This document shows, in pieces, positions 1 through 5,567 of a stretch of 9,056 nt of DNA. Position numbers and translations under genes: made by a program. This DNA is from Rhizobium sp. Q54 (GTDB lineage: Bacteria; Pseudomonadota; Alphaproteobacteria; Rickettsiales; UBA1997). The notes below the pieces were generated by a model. That model was not told the DNA's origin, ran no database searches, and saw nothing but the letters and a program-made list of their open reading frames with translations. Location of the stretch: NCBI GenBank assembly GCA_945865855.1, contig CAMBES010000055.1, positions 1 through 9,056 on the forward strand, written 5' to 3'. Every line of letters starts with the position of its first letter. Positions within the stretch are counted from its first letter, which is position 1.

Positions 1-63
1 TTGAGCGGAGTCGAGACCTCTGGGGTTCGGGCACAAACTTCAAGAGGTCTCGACTCCGCTCGA
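1..63. repeat. 19-bp perfect inverted repeat
   Basis: Positions 3-21 (GAGCGGAGTCGAGACCTCT) are the exact reverse complement of 43-61, with a 21-nt spacer. The left arm begins almost at the window edge, so the element could be longer. The right arm runs straight into the tandem repeat that starts at 61. It could form a strong hairpin in RNA, but no T-tract follows on the plus strand, so a simple terminator is unlikely. It is probably a dispersed intergenic palindromic element. Confidence 0.85.
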
Positions 64-200
64 CCGGCGGATTAGCTGTTAGAGCGGCGGATTAGCTGTT
101 AGAGGGGCGGATTAGTTGCTCGATCGGCGGATTAGTTGCTCAAACTGCGGATTAGTTGCTCAACCGGCGGGTGAATTATTCGAACGGCGGATGATCGCAA
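61..200. repeat. 20-bp tandem repeat array, seven units
   Basis: Seven consecutive 20-nt units start at 61, 81, 101, 121, 141, 161 and 181. Units 1 to 5 share the core GCGGATTAG followed by CTGTT or TTGCT. Units 6 and 7 are degenerate. The start of each unit varies (CGAC, AGAG, CGAT, CAAA and so on). There are no unique spacers, so this is a minisatellite and not a CRISPR. A period of 20 does not preserve reading frame, so it is very unlikely to be coding. Confidence 0.9.
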
Positions 201-225
201 TTACAATCAAAAATCCTACCTACGC

Positions 226-329
226 TCTTCCCCCGTCATCCTCGCGAAGGCGGGGATCCAGAAAAACGAGCTCGAAGCAGAATGCTAACCCTTCTGGATC
301 CCCGCCTTCGCGAGGATGACGGGGGAAGA
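226..329. repeat. Perfect 38-bp inverted repeat of the GGATCCCCGCC family
   Basis: Arms at 226-263 and 292-329 are exact reverse complements over 38 nt, separated by 28 nt. Each arm contains CGTCATCC and GGCGGGGATCCAGAA (or their complements), the same sequence family seen again at about 1573-1701. Repeats of this type are known as dispersed intergenic palindromes in several Gram-negative lineages and often give rise to spurious short ORFs. The perfect match suggests a recent inverted duplication or conversion between the arms. It lies just downstream of the nuclease gene. Confidence 0.9.
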
Positions 330-341
330 TCAGGAGCGACG

Positions 342-369
342 AAATAAAACGCGCGCCGGTCGAGCGGCG
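342..369 (-). terminator. Weak possible terminator for the DUF1016-SNase gene
   Basis: Read on the minus strand just after the stop codon at 378-380, there is a 5-bp GC stem (354-358 with 365-369, loop of 6), then four nucleotides, then TTTTATTT (342-349). The stem is short and is not directly joined to the T-run. The large inverted repeat further downstream could end transcription instead. Confidence 0.3.
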
Positions 370-377
370 TGAGGATG

Positions 378-1430
378 CTAACCTTCCCAGATTTTTACCA
401 ATCCCCTGTCGAGTAAAAGCTGATTCAGGTAAATTCCTTCGTCGGCAACTTTTTGTGCGTCGATTTCGTTTTTGTCGCTGAAAAAAACATCGGCGACGTA
501 GCGGCCGTAAATGTCTACTTTGATGGTTTTGACGACGAGGAAAGGAATTTTGTCGAGGATTTGCGTCAAAGCTCGCGCGCTTTCTTTGCCTTCTTCCGTG
601 TCAATTTCCGCGGAGTCAATTCCCTTCAATCGAATGATTTCATTGTGAAAAGTTTTGAAGCCAAGATCGATCGTAACGCGAATGGTGTCGCCGTCGACAA
701 CGCGATCCAGGTAGGCTTTGTAGGTGTTAAATTTGCGCGGATGGCTGTCAGATTTTTTAAGTAAGTAGGTTTCATTTTTCTTAATTACGTCAACATTCTG
801 CAAATTTTTCGACTGATTTTCGACCTCACGGAAAAAATTAAATCCACAATCGATGCAGGTCACGTCTGCGTTCTCGAGCTTGATTAGCGGGTAAGAAAAT
901 AATTGACCGCGCTCGGGGTGAAGTTTTGTTTTGATCAATTTTTTCTTCCTAAGCGGCTTTTTTATTTTTGCCAAGGATTGAGCCGGAGAGTTAGCCGGGG
1001 AGTTAGCCAAGGAATTAGATTTTGTGACTTCGATTTGCAGCTCGTCCGTTGTCCAAGAATTGTCTCTGACCAGATTTTCCAAACGCTTTCTTTCCTCATC
1101 TTTTTTTACGCCGCTGAGTGTTTGGTAGTGAGTCCAGTTGAGCTGCTTTTCATCTTTGGGCAATTTTGGGTAGGATTGGTAGAAGCTACGCATTCTGTAA
1201 AGACTGTTGTCAGAAATTGCAGTGTCTTGCACCAACTTCTCCATCAATTTTTCTCCGTAGCCAGTTTTGTTGTTACGTGACAAATGCTCGTCAATTATTT
1301 TCCCCACATTCCAAGCCATTACGACCTTTTGTCGCGCAATGTTTTGAACGATGTTTTGCTGCGCTTGCCCAATTTGTTTTTGAATTTCAGTGAGAAGATT
1401 TTCGTAGCCGACGAGAGCAATTTCAGTCAT
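378..1430 (-). CDS. DUF1016 N-terminal domain fused to SNase-like thermonuclease
   Basis: This 350-residue protein has two recognisable domains. Residues about 10-135 resemble the DUF1016/YhcG N-terminal domain (helical, with AWNVGKIIDEH, a GYGEKLMEKL stretch and LNWTHYQTL). Residues about 235-347 form a staphylococcal-nuclease-like domain with the expected catalytic set: Asp248 (in VVDGDT), Arg267, Asp272 and Glu275 (in RLKGIDSAE) and Arg310 (in YGR). The middle has a repetitive Ala-Asn-Ser-Pro linker (about 139-154), a basic stretch (157-169) and a Cys192-x-x-Cys195 pair. YhcG-type proteins normally carry a PDDEXK nuclease at the C terminus; here an SNase domain takes that place. Predicted role: DNA or RNA cleavage guided by the N-terminal domain, possibly in defence, repair or element maintenance; this is inference. 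No signal peptide is visible, unlike many secreted SNases. The ATG at 1430 has an A-rich leader and no clear Shine-Dalgarno. Repeats flank the gene on both sides. Confidence 0.85.
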   Translation of the reverse strand: MTEIALVGYENLLTEIQKQIGQAQQNIVQNIARQKVVMAWNVGKIIDEHLSRNNKTGYGEKLMEKLVQDTAISDNSLYRMRSFYQSYPKLPKDEKQLNWTHYQTLSGVKKDEERKRLENLVRDNSWTTDELQIEVTKSNSLANSPANSPAQSLAKIKKPLRKKKLIKTKLHPERGQLFSYPLIKLENADVTCIDCGFNFFREVENQSKNLQNVDVIKKNETYLLKKSDSHPRKFNTYKAYLDRVVDGDTIRVTIDLGFKTFHNEIIRLKGIDSAEIDTEEGKESARALTQILDKIPFLVVKTIKVDIYGRYVADVFFSDKNEIDAQKVADEGIYLNQLLLDRGLVKIWEG

Positions 1431-1447
1431 TGGTTTTTGATTTTTTT

Positions 1448-1497
1448 CTAATTTTCCCAGCGCTGGGGAAATTAGAATTTTGCCCTGGGCAAAAATT
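1448..1497. promoter_or_regulatory. Two adjacent palindromes in the leader of the nuclease gene
   Basis: The first palindrome (1448-1475) has 14-nt arms meeting at CCCAGCGCTGGG, with one wobble-type mismatch. The second (1478-1494) is a perfect 8-bp inverted repeat, TTTTGCCC and GGGCAAAA, around one base. Both follow a pattern of AT-rich outside and CCC/GGG inside. They lie 18 to 67 nt upstream of the ATG at 1430. They could be operator sites, RNA hairpins in the 5' leader, or remnants of repeat elements. No regulator gene is adjacent. Confidence 0.55.
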
Positions 1498-1572
1498 GAT
1501 GTTTTTTCTTGGAGTCAGTAGAATCAAGGGTTTATGGCCGGTGGCGTGTAAAAATTGTGCTAATTTTTAGCT

Positions 1573-1701
1573 CTCCTGGATCCCCGCCTGCGCGGGGATG
1601 ACGTTGAAAGTACGTACTTCTCCCGTCATCACTGCCTGGTCGGGGATGGTGTTGAAAATGCGTACTTCTCCCTTCATCCCCGCGCAGGCGGGGATCCAGA
1701 A
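1573..1701. repeat. 48-bp tandem repeat block of the GGATCCCCGCC family
   Basis: The string GGGGAT recurs at 1594, 1642 and 1690, an exact 48-bp period. Copies 1 and 2 both carry GTTGAAA, then CGTACTTCTCCC, then a TCATC. The outer ends are inverted: CTGGATCCCCGCCTGCGC on the left (from 1576) and GCGCAGGCGGGGATCCAG on the right (to 1699). The block therefore is both tandem and palindromic. It fills most of the gap between rdgB and the nuclease gene and belongs to the same family as 226-329. Confidence 0.85.
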
Positions 1702-1704
1702 GAG

Positions 1705-2292
1705 CTAAACCTTCAGCCAATTAATTAACTTTTTAAACGCCTCGCCGCGATGCGAAATTTGATCTTTTTCTTGCGGATCGATTTCGCCAAAAGTTTTCAT
1801 CATTCCGTCTTTGATGAAAATTGGATCGTAGCCAAAGCCTTTAGTTCCTCGTGGCGGGAAGATTAGAGATCCATCAACTCTACCTTCGAAAGAAATCGAA
1901 AAATTCTTTTCAGGATCAAAAATCGTTAGATTGCAGACGAAGTAAGCACGCGGATTTTCTTTGATTTTTTTGGAAATTTTTTCAAAAGCTTCGGGGAAAT
2001 TTTTTTGTGCGAAACGTGCGGAGTGAATCCCGGGCTCGCCATTCATGGCTTCAATACAAAGACCAGAATCGTCAGCGAGGGCGACGATCTTGGTTTTTTC
2101 ACCGTAAAATTTTGCTTTGATGAGAGAGTTTTCGGCAAAGGTTTTGCCATTTTCTTCAGGTTCAGGAAGATTGAACTGAGAGGCGGAGATGGATTTAATT
2201 CCAAGGGGTTTAAGCAACGCGGAGATTTCGAGAATCTTGCCCGCGTTACCTGAGGCAATTAGTAAACGTGAAGAATCGCTAAGCTGCAGCAA
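1705..2292 (-). CDS. rdgB: Non-canonical purine NTP pyrophosphatase (RdgB/HAM1)
   Basis: RdgB hydrolyses dITP, ITP and XTP to the monophosphates in the cytoplasm and so keeps deaminated purines out of DNA and RNA. The 195-residue product has the full family signature: SGNAGKILEI near the N terminus, ALADDSGLCIEA and GEPGIHSARFA in the middle, then GFGYDPIF and SHRGEAF near the C terminus. Length is normal. There is no ATG ahead of the conserved N terminus. The best start is TTG at 2292, which overlaps the last codons of rpsP by 14 nt; CTG at 2289 is an alternative. The overlap suggests translational coupling to rpsP and a shared promoter. The function is very likely; only the exact start is uncertain. 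Confidence 0.95.
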   Translation of the reverse strand: MLQLSDSSRLLIASGNAGKILEISALLKPLGIKSISASQFNLPEPEENGKTFAENSLIKAKFYGEKTKIVALADDSGLCIEAMNGEPGIHSARFAQKNFPEAFEKISKKIKENPRAYFVCNLTIFDPEKNFSISFEGRVDGSLIFPPRGTKGFGYDPIFIKDGMMKTFGEIDPQEKDQISHRGEAFKKLINWLKV

Positions 2293-2656
2293 CTTCTTCA
2301 GATTTTGCAGCGGCAGCTTCTTTTTCTTTAGCCGCTTGAGCTGCAGCTTTCTTTTTCAAATTAGAACCTTTTGCTTTTGCAGTGAATTCTGGCTTGTGCT
2401 TTTCTGCACCTTTTACACCAAGAGAGATTAAGAATTTTGCAACTTTTTCAGTTGGTTGAGCACCAACAGAAAGCCAATGTTCGATGCGTTCTTTGTTAAG
2501 AGTAACACGCTTTTCGTTTGAGTCTCCAAGCAACGGGTTGTAAGTGCCAAGCTTTTCTAAGAATTTTGAATCGCGTGGTGAGGTGCTGTTAGTTGCAAGA
2601 ATGTGGTAAAATGGAACACCTTTTCTTCCTGCGCGTGAAAGACGAATTTTGATCAT
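2279..2656 (-). CDS. rpsP: 30S ribosomal protein S16
   Basis: S16 is a small-subunit protein that binds 16S rRNA and aids 30S assembly. The first 85 or so residues are a standard S16: MIKIRLSRAGRKGVPFYHI, then PRDSKFLEKLGTYNP, and RIEHWLSVGAQPTEKV. Residues about 86-125 are a low-complexity tail of Ala, Lys and Glu, giving 125 residues, longer than the minimal bacterial S16; such tails are common in alphaproteobacteria. The ATG at 2656 follows an A-rich leader with no Shine-Dalgarno. In many bacteria rpsP heads an rpsP-rimM-trmD-rplS operon; here the next gene is rdgB, overlapping by 14 nt. A candidate promoter lies at 2700-2727. Confidence 0.97.
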   Translation of the reverse strand: MIKIRLSRAGRKGVPFYHILATNSTSPRDSKFLEKLGTYNPLLGDSNEKRVTLNKERIEHWLSVGAQPTEKVAKFLISLGVKGAEKHKPEFTAKAKGSNLKKKAAAQAAKEKEAAAAKSEEVAAA

Positions 2657-2699
2657 TTTTTTTGTTTGATATTTTTACTGACGGTAGGGGATGAGCGGC

Positions 2700-2727
2700 A
2701 AGGTATTTGGGCAAAACTGTTTTGCAA
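2700..2727 (-). promoter_or_regulatory. Candidate rpsP promoter
   Basis: On the minus strand TTGCAA (2727-2722) is followed by a 16-nt spacer and TACCTT (2705-2700), giving a predicted start near 2693 and a leader of about 37 nt. The same layout (TTGCAA, seven bases, TTGCCC, AAATAC) recurs before ompH and, in part, before folE. The region also contains the perfect inverted repeat GCAAAACTGTTTTGC (2711-2725), which may be an operator or may simply arise from the promoter sequence. The rest of the 2657-2798 gap shows no gene. Confidence 0.5.
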
Positions 2728-2798
2728 GTCGGGCTTACCACATTTTTTTGTAGCCAATCATTCCCGGAAGATTCGTCGGCGCGCCCTTTGTAATTGGT

Positions 2799-3287
2799 TT
2801 ATTTTAGCAAATTTTTTACAGCTAGATTAATTACGTTAAAAACTTCTTCAAAGCCTTGATTATTGCCGTAGTAAGGGTCGATGACTTCATCATTCCAAGA
2901 ATTTTTCGCTGCGCAAAACTCTAAAAATAATTTCACCTTGTTACGATATTCTTGCGGAGATTCGGCCAAAAGACGTGAGAAATGGCCGCGATCCATTGCC
3001 AGAATTAAATCAAAATCAGCAAAATCATTTTTACGAATTTTGCGCGAAGAAATATCGGCGAAAGAAATTCCGTGCTGCATTCCAACCATTAAGCTCCTTT
3101 GGTCTGGAGATTCTCCGATGTGAAATGCTTCGATTCCGGCAGAGTCAAAAATAAAATTATTTTCAAGATTTTTTTCTTTTGCTTGATGACGAGCAACCGC
3201 CTCAGCTGTCGGCGAACGACAGATATTTCCAGTGCAAACGAAAAGAATTTTCTGGGGGGAATTTTTTTGGGGAAGATTTTTTTTCAA
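2799..3287 (-). CDS. Low-molecular-weight protein tyrosine phosphatase
   Basis: Cytoplasmic phosphatase of the LMW-PTP fold, which uses a Cys nucleophile. The active-site loop is VCTGNICRSPT with Cys18 and Arg24, and the general-acid Asp137 lies in the DPYYG motif near the C terminus. The 162-residue length is typical. The start is TTG at 3287; there is no ATG before the P-loop. It begins only 3 nt after the stop of the upstream zntB-like gene, so it is the last gene of the folE-maf-terC-zntB-ptp run. LMW-PTPs often act with tyrosine kinases of capsule synthesis, and the arsenate-reductase family shares the fold. No kinase or ars gene is nearby, so the substrate cannot be predicted. Confidence 0.93.
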   Translation of the reverse strand: MKKNLPQKNSPQKILFVCTGNICRSPTAEAVARHQAKEKNLENNFIFDSAGIEAFHIGESPDQRSLMVGMQHGISFADISSRKIRKNDFADFDLILAMDRGHFSRLLAESPQEYRNKVKLFLEFCAAKNSWNDEVIDPYYGNNQGFEEVFNVINLAVKNLLK

Positions 3288-3290
3288 GGG

Positions 3291-4262
3291 CTAGAAAAGT
3301 TTTTTCTTTTTAAAGATTAGAACTTGCGCTACGGCCATCAAGAACATCACGATGGTCATCGACCAGAATGCGAAATTATTTTCTAAACCTGGAAGACCGC
3401 CAATATTAACACTGAAGATACTCGTAAAAAATGTTAGCGGAATAAAAACCGAGGTAACAAGCGACAAAACATACATGCTTTTATTCATCTTCTCACTTAG
3501 TCCGTGAAAAATTTCATCGTGCAAAATTTGCGCACGATCACGCGTTTCTTCAACCTCTTCAATCAACATTGTGATTTGATCGAGATTTTCTTGGAAATGC
3601 CTTTTTGCCCAACCGCTAATCCAGGATTGTTCACAGATACGAAGTTTAGCAATCGCCTCTCTTTGAGGTGCAAGGTAACGCTTGAAAGTAGTTAATTTAG
3701 TTCTGATTTGCAGAACTTCTTCACGAAAAATAACGTCGTGAGTAGTCATTATTTTTTCTTCGAGATCATCAACTTTGTTACCGAGAGCGTAAAGAAATGG
3801 CGAGGTAACAAAGAGAGTCTGATACAGTAAATTATAAATAAATTCGGCAGAATTTTTGATTATTTTACCTTCTTCAACTTGGTCGCGCAGATCAAAAAGT
3901 GATTTCATTTCACGACGCTGAATAGTGATGATGCGCTCAGCATCAACCCAAACTCGAACCGAAACCATGTCTTCTGGCTCAGAATTTTTGTTAAGATTTA
4001 TTCCGCGCAAAATCATTAACAAACCAGTTTCGAATTCCATCACTCTTGGCCTGGTTTCTTCGGCGGTTAAGGCGTTGATGATTAGATGATCGAGGTAACT
4101 AACCTCACTTTGCAGCCACTTATTAACTGTTTTACTATTCCCATCGAGATGAACCCAGGCTAAGCCATTATTTTCAAGCTCTTGCGCGACTTCTTTGTTG
4201 CTGAGTTTTGCCGCCTTACCTTCTGAATTAAAAGAATAGGCAAAGATTACCGGATTAGTCAT
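3291..4262 (-). CDS. CorA-family divalent cation transporter, ZntB type
   Basis: Inner-membrane channel or transporter of the CorA superfamily, expected to work as a pentamer with a large cytoplasmic N-terminal domain and two C-terminal membrane helices (about 262-283 and 297-317). The N-terminal half matches the ZntB branch: LTAEETRPRVMEFETGLLMI, then LRGINLN and PEDMVSVRVWV. The loop between the helices reads SIFSVNIGGLPG. The family signature is Gly-x-Asn (GMN in CorA, GIN or GVN in ZntB); here the Gly is Ser (Ser284-Val-Asn286), which is unusual. The IGGLPG that follows is typical of ZntB. Likely cargo is Zn2+ or another divalent metal; direction is not shown by sequence. The ATG at 4262 overlaps the end of terC by 8 nt, implying translational coupling. 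Confidence 0.92.
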   Translation of the reverse strand: MTNPVIFAYSFNSEGKAAKLSNKEVAQELENNGLAWVHLDGNSKTVNKWLQSEVSYLDHLIINALTAEETRPRVMEFETGLLMILRGINLNKNSEPEDMVSVRVWVDAERIITIQRREMKSLFDLRDQVEEGKIIKNSAEFIYNLLYQTLFVTSPFLYALGNKVDDLEEKIMTTHDVIFREEVLQIRTKLTTFKRYLAPQREAIAKLRICEQSWISGWAKRHFQENLDQITMLIEEVEETRDRAQILHDEIFHGLSEKMNKSMYVLSLVTSVFIPLTFFTSIFSVNIGGLPGLENNFAFWSMTIVMFLMAVAQVLIFKKKKLF

Positions 4263-4980
4263 TTTGCTTACGTAATTTGCGAGCGACGATGTTTAGAGAC
4301 TCAACAACGACAGTGAAGAAAAGAGAGAAGTAGAGATAGCCCTTCGAAATTTCAAAGTGGAATCCATCAGAAAGAAGAATCACGCCGATCATAAAAATAA
4401 AGGCGAGAGCGACAATTTTTAGTGAGGGATAAGTTTGTAAAAAGTAACTGATTCTTTCCGAAGCAAGCAGCATCACGCCCATCGCAATTGTAATCGCAGT
4501 AATAATTACCGGAATGTTGTTAGTCATGCCAACCGCGGTGATTACTGAATCAAAAGAGAAAATAAAATCGATCAAAGCGATTTGTAAAATCGCCGCGACC
4601 ATGTTTTTTGCGGCGTTAAATTGTTTTTCTTCTTTCGAAGCGTGCAGGCCAAAATAAACATCGTTAAGAATTTCCCATCCGCTTTTAATAATCAAAAATA
4701 AACCACCTAGAATTAGTAAAAAATCCTTAAAGGAAAAACCGCGATCGCCGATGTAAAATAGAGGATCGGTCAGGCTCATCACCCAAGACAATGTCATCAG
4801 CATCAAGATGCGAATTATTAAAGCCAAAAATAGACCCACGCTGCGAGCAATACGACGATCTTTTGCTGGTAATTTAGCGACGGCTAAAGCGATGAAAATT
4901 AGGTTGTCGATGCCCAGAACAATCTCGAGAAAAGTTAGAGTAAGAAGACTGAAAAAGATGTCGTAAGTTAAGAGGTCCAT
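4255..4980 (-). CDS. TerC-family integral membrane protein
   Basis: A 241-residue polytopic membrane protein of the TerC family (PF03741), with about seven hydrophobic segments. The two family motifs are present: EIVLGIDNLIFIA near the N terminus (about 19-31) and DFIFSFDSVITAVG in the middle, each with acidic residues inside a membrane helix. Family members are implicated in tellurite resistance, Mn2+ efflux and metal loading of exported enzymes; the precise role here is not known. The ATG at 4980 overlaps the end of maf by 13 nt and the gene end overlaps zntB by 8 nt. Pairing with a ZntB-type transporter suggests a shared job in metal balance, which is inference. Confidence 0.93.
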   Translation of the reverse strand: MDLLTYDIFFSLLTLTFLEIVLGIDNLIFIALAVAKLPAKDRRIARSVGLFLALIIRILMLMTLSWVMSLTDPLFYIGDRGFSFKDFLLILGGLFLIIKSGWEILNDVYFGLHASKEEKQFNAAKNMVAAILQIALIDFIFSFDSVITAVGMTNNIPVIITAITIAMGVMLLASERISYFLQTYPSLKIVALAFIFMIGVILLSDGFHFEISKGYLYFSLFFTVVVESLNIVARKLRKQND

Positions 4981-5567
4981 TTGATCAAAGAGATAAGTTT
5001 TTTACGGTAAAGAAAAGCAAGTAATGGCTGAATGGCGAGTCCCAAAACAGCAAAATAATCGCCAGAAATTTTTTCAAATAGATGTTTGCCGAGAGATTCG
5101 TATTTGTAACTACCGGCACAGCCCCAAGGCTTGTCTAGCTCGACGTAATGCTCAATTTCATTTTCTGACATTTTGCGCATTTTTAACTCCACTAGAGAAA
5201 AATTTTCGAAAATAATTTTACCAGCAAAGGCAATTACTACTGCATTATTTTGAAAATGAGTTTTGCCATTAAATTTTTTAAGCTGAGCCAATGCTTCTTG
5301 CGCATTTTTTGATTTAGAAATTTCTTTTTTTTGAAATTCACAAACCTGATCAGAGCCTATTACGTAAGCCTTTGGAAACTTGGCACTAATCGAAAGCGCT
5401 TTTTCTTTTGCTAAAAATAGTGCCAATTTTTTTGCCGACATTTTTGGCAAATTTTTCTTCTCATTGTCTTCGTCGTAAAGCGGAGCAATGACTTCAAAAT
5501 TCAAAGCAGAATCGGTTAAAATTTTTTTTCTAACTTGTGAAGTGGAAGCAAGAATCAAATGAGTCAT
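4968..5567 (-). CDS. Maf-family nucleotide pyrophosphatase, YceF type
   Basis: The 199-residue product is a Maf-like NTP pyrophosphatase. It has the N-terminal LASTSQVRKKIL motif, then VIGSDQVCEF, and GCAGSYKYESLG with LFEKISGDYFAVLGL towards the C terminus. The SDQVC form is typical of the YceF branch, whose E. coli member hydrolyses 7-methyl-GTP, rather than of YhdE, which acts on dTTP and UTP. It probably acts in the cytoplasm as a house-cleaning enzyme for modified nucleotides, alongside RdgB encoded nearby. The ATG at 5567 directly follows the folE stop codon with no gap, and the 3' end overlaps terC by 13 nt. Confidence 0.92.
   Translation of the reverse strand: MTHLILASTSQVRKKILTDSALNFEVIAPLYDEDNEKKNLPKMSAKKLALFLAKEKALSISAKFPKAYVIGSDQVCEFQKKEISKSKNAQEALAQLKKFNGKTHFQNNAVVIAFAGKIIFENFSLVELKMRKMSENEIEHYVELDKPWGCAGSYKYESLGKHLFEKISGDYFAVLGLAIQPLLAFLYRKKLISLIKWTS

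Noticed and set aside
61..200. CRISPR array
   Set aside because: Units are contiguous 20-mers with no unique spacers and no cas genes are near.
116..319. 67-codon plus-strand frame across the repeats
   Set aside because: It runs through the 20-bp tandem array and the 38-bp inverted repeat, has low-complexity composition and no start context; it is a by-product of repeats.
903..1393. Plus-strand frames opposite the nuclease gene
   Set aside because: Antisense shadows with no recognisable domain or start site; the minus-strand frame carries complete catalytic motifs.
1532..1720. 62-codon minus-strand frame with LDPRLRGDEG and HPRAGGDPG
   Set aside because: These are well-known spurious translations of GGATCCCCGCC-type palindromes; the frame also overlaps the end of rdgB.
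2005..2258. Frames of 71-82 codons on both strands inside rdgB
   Set aside because: They overlap a confidently identified gene and their sequences show no family features.
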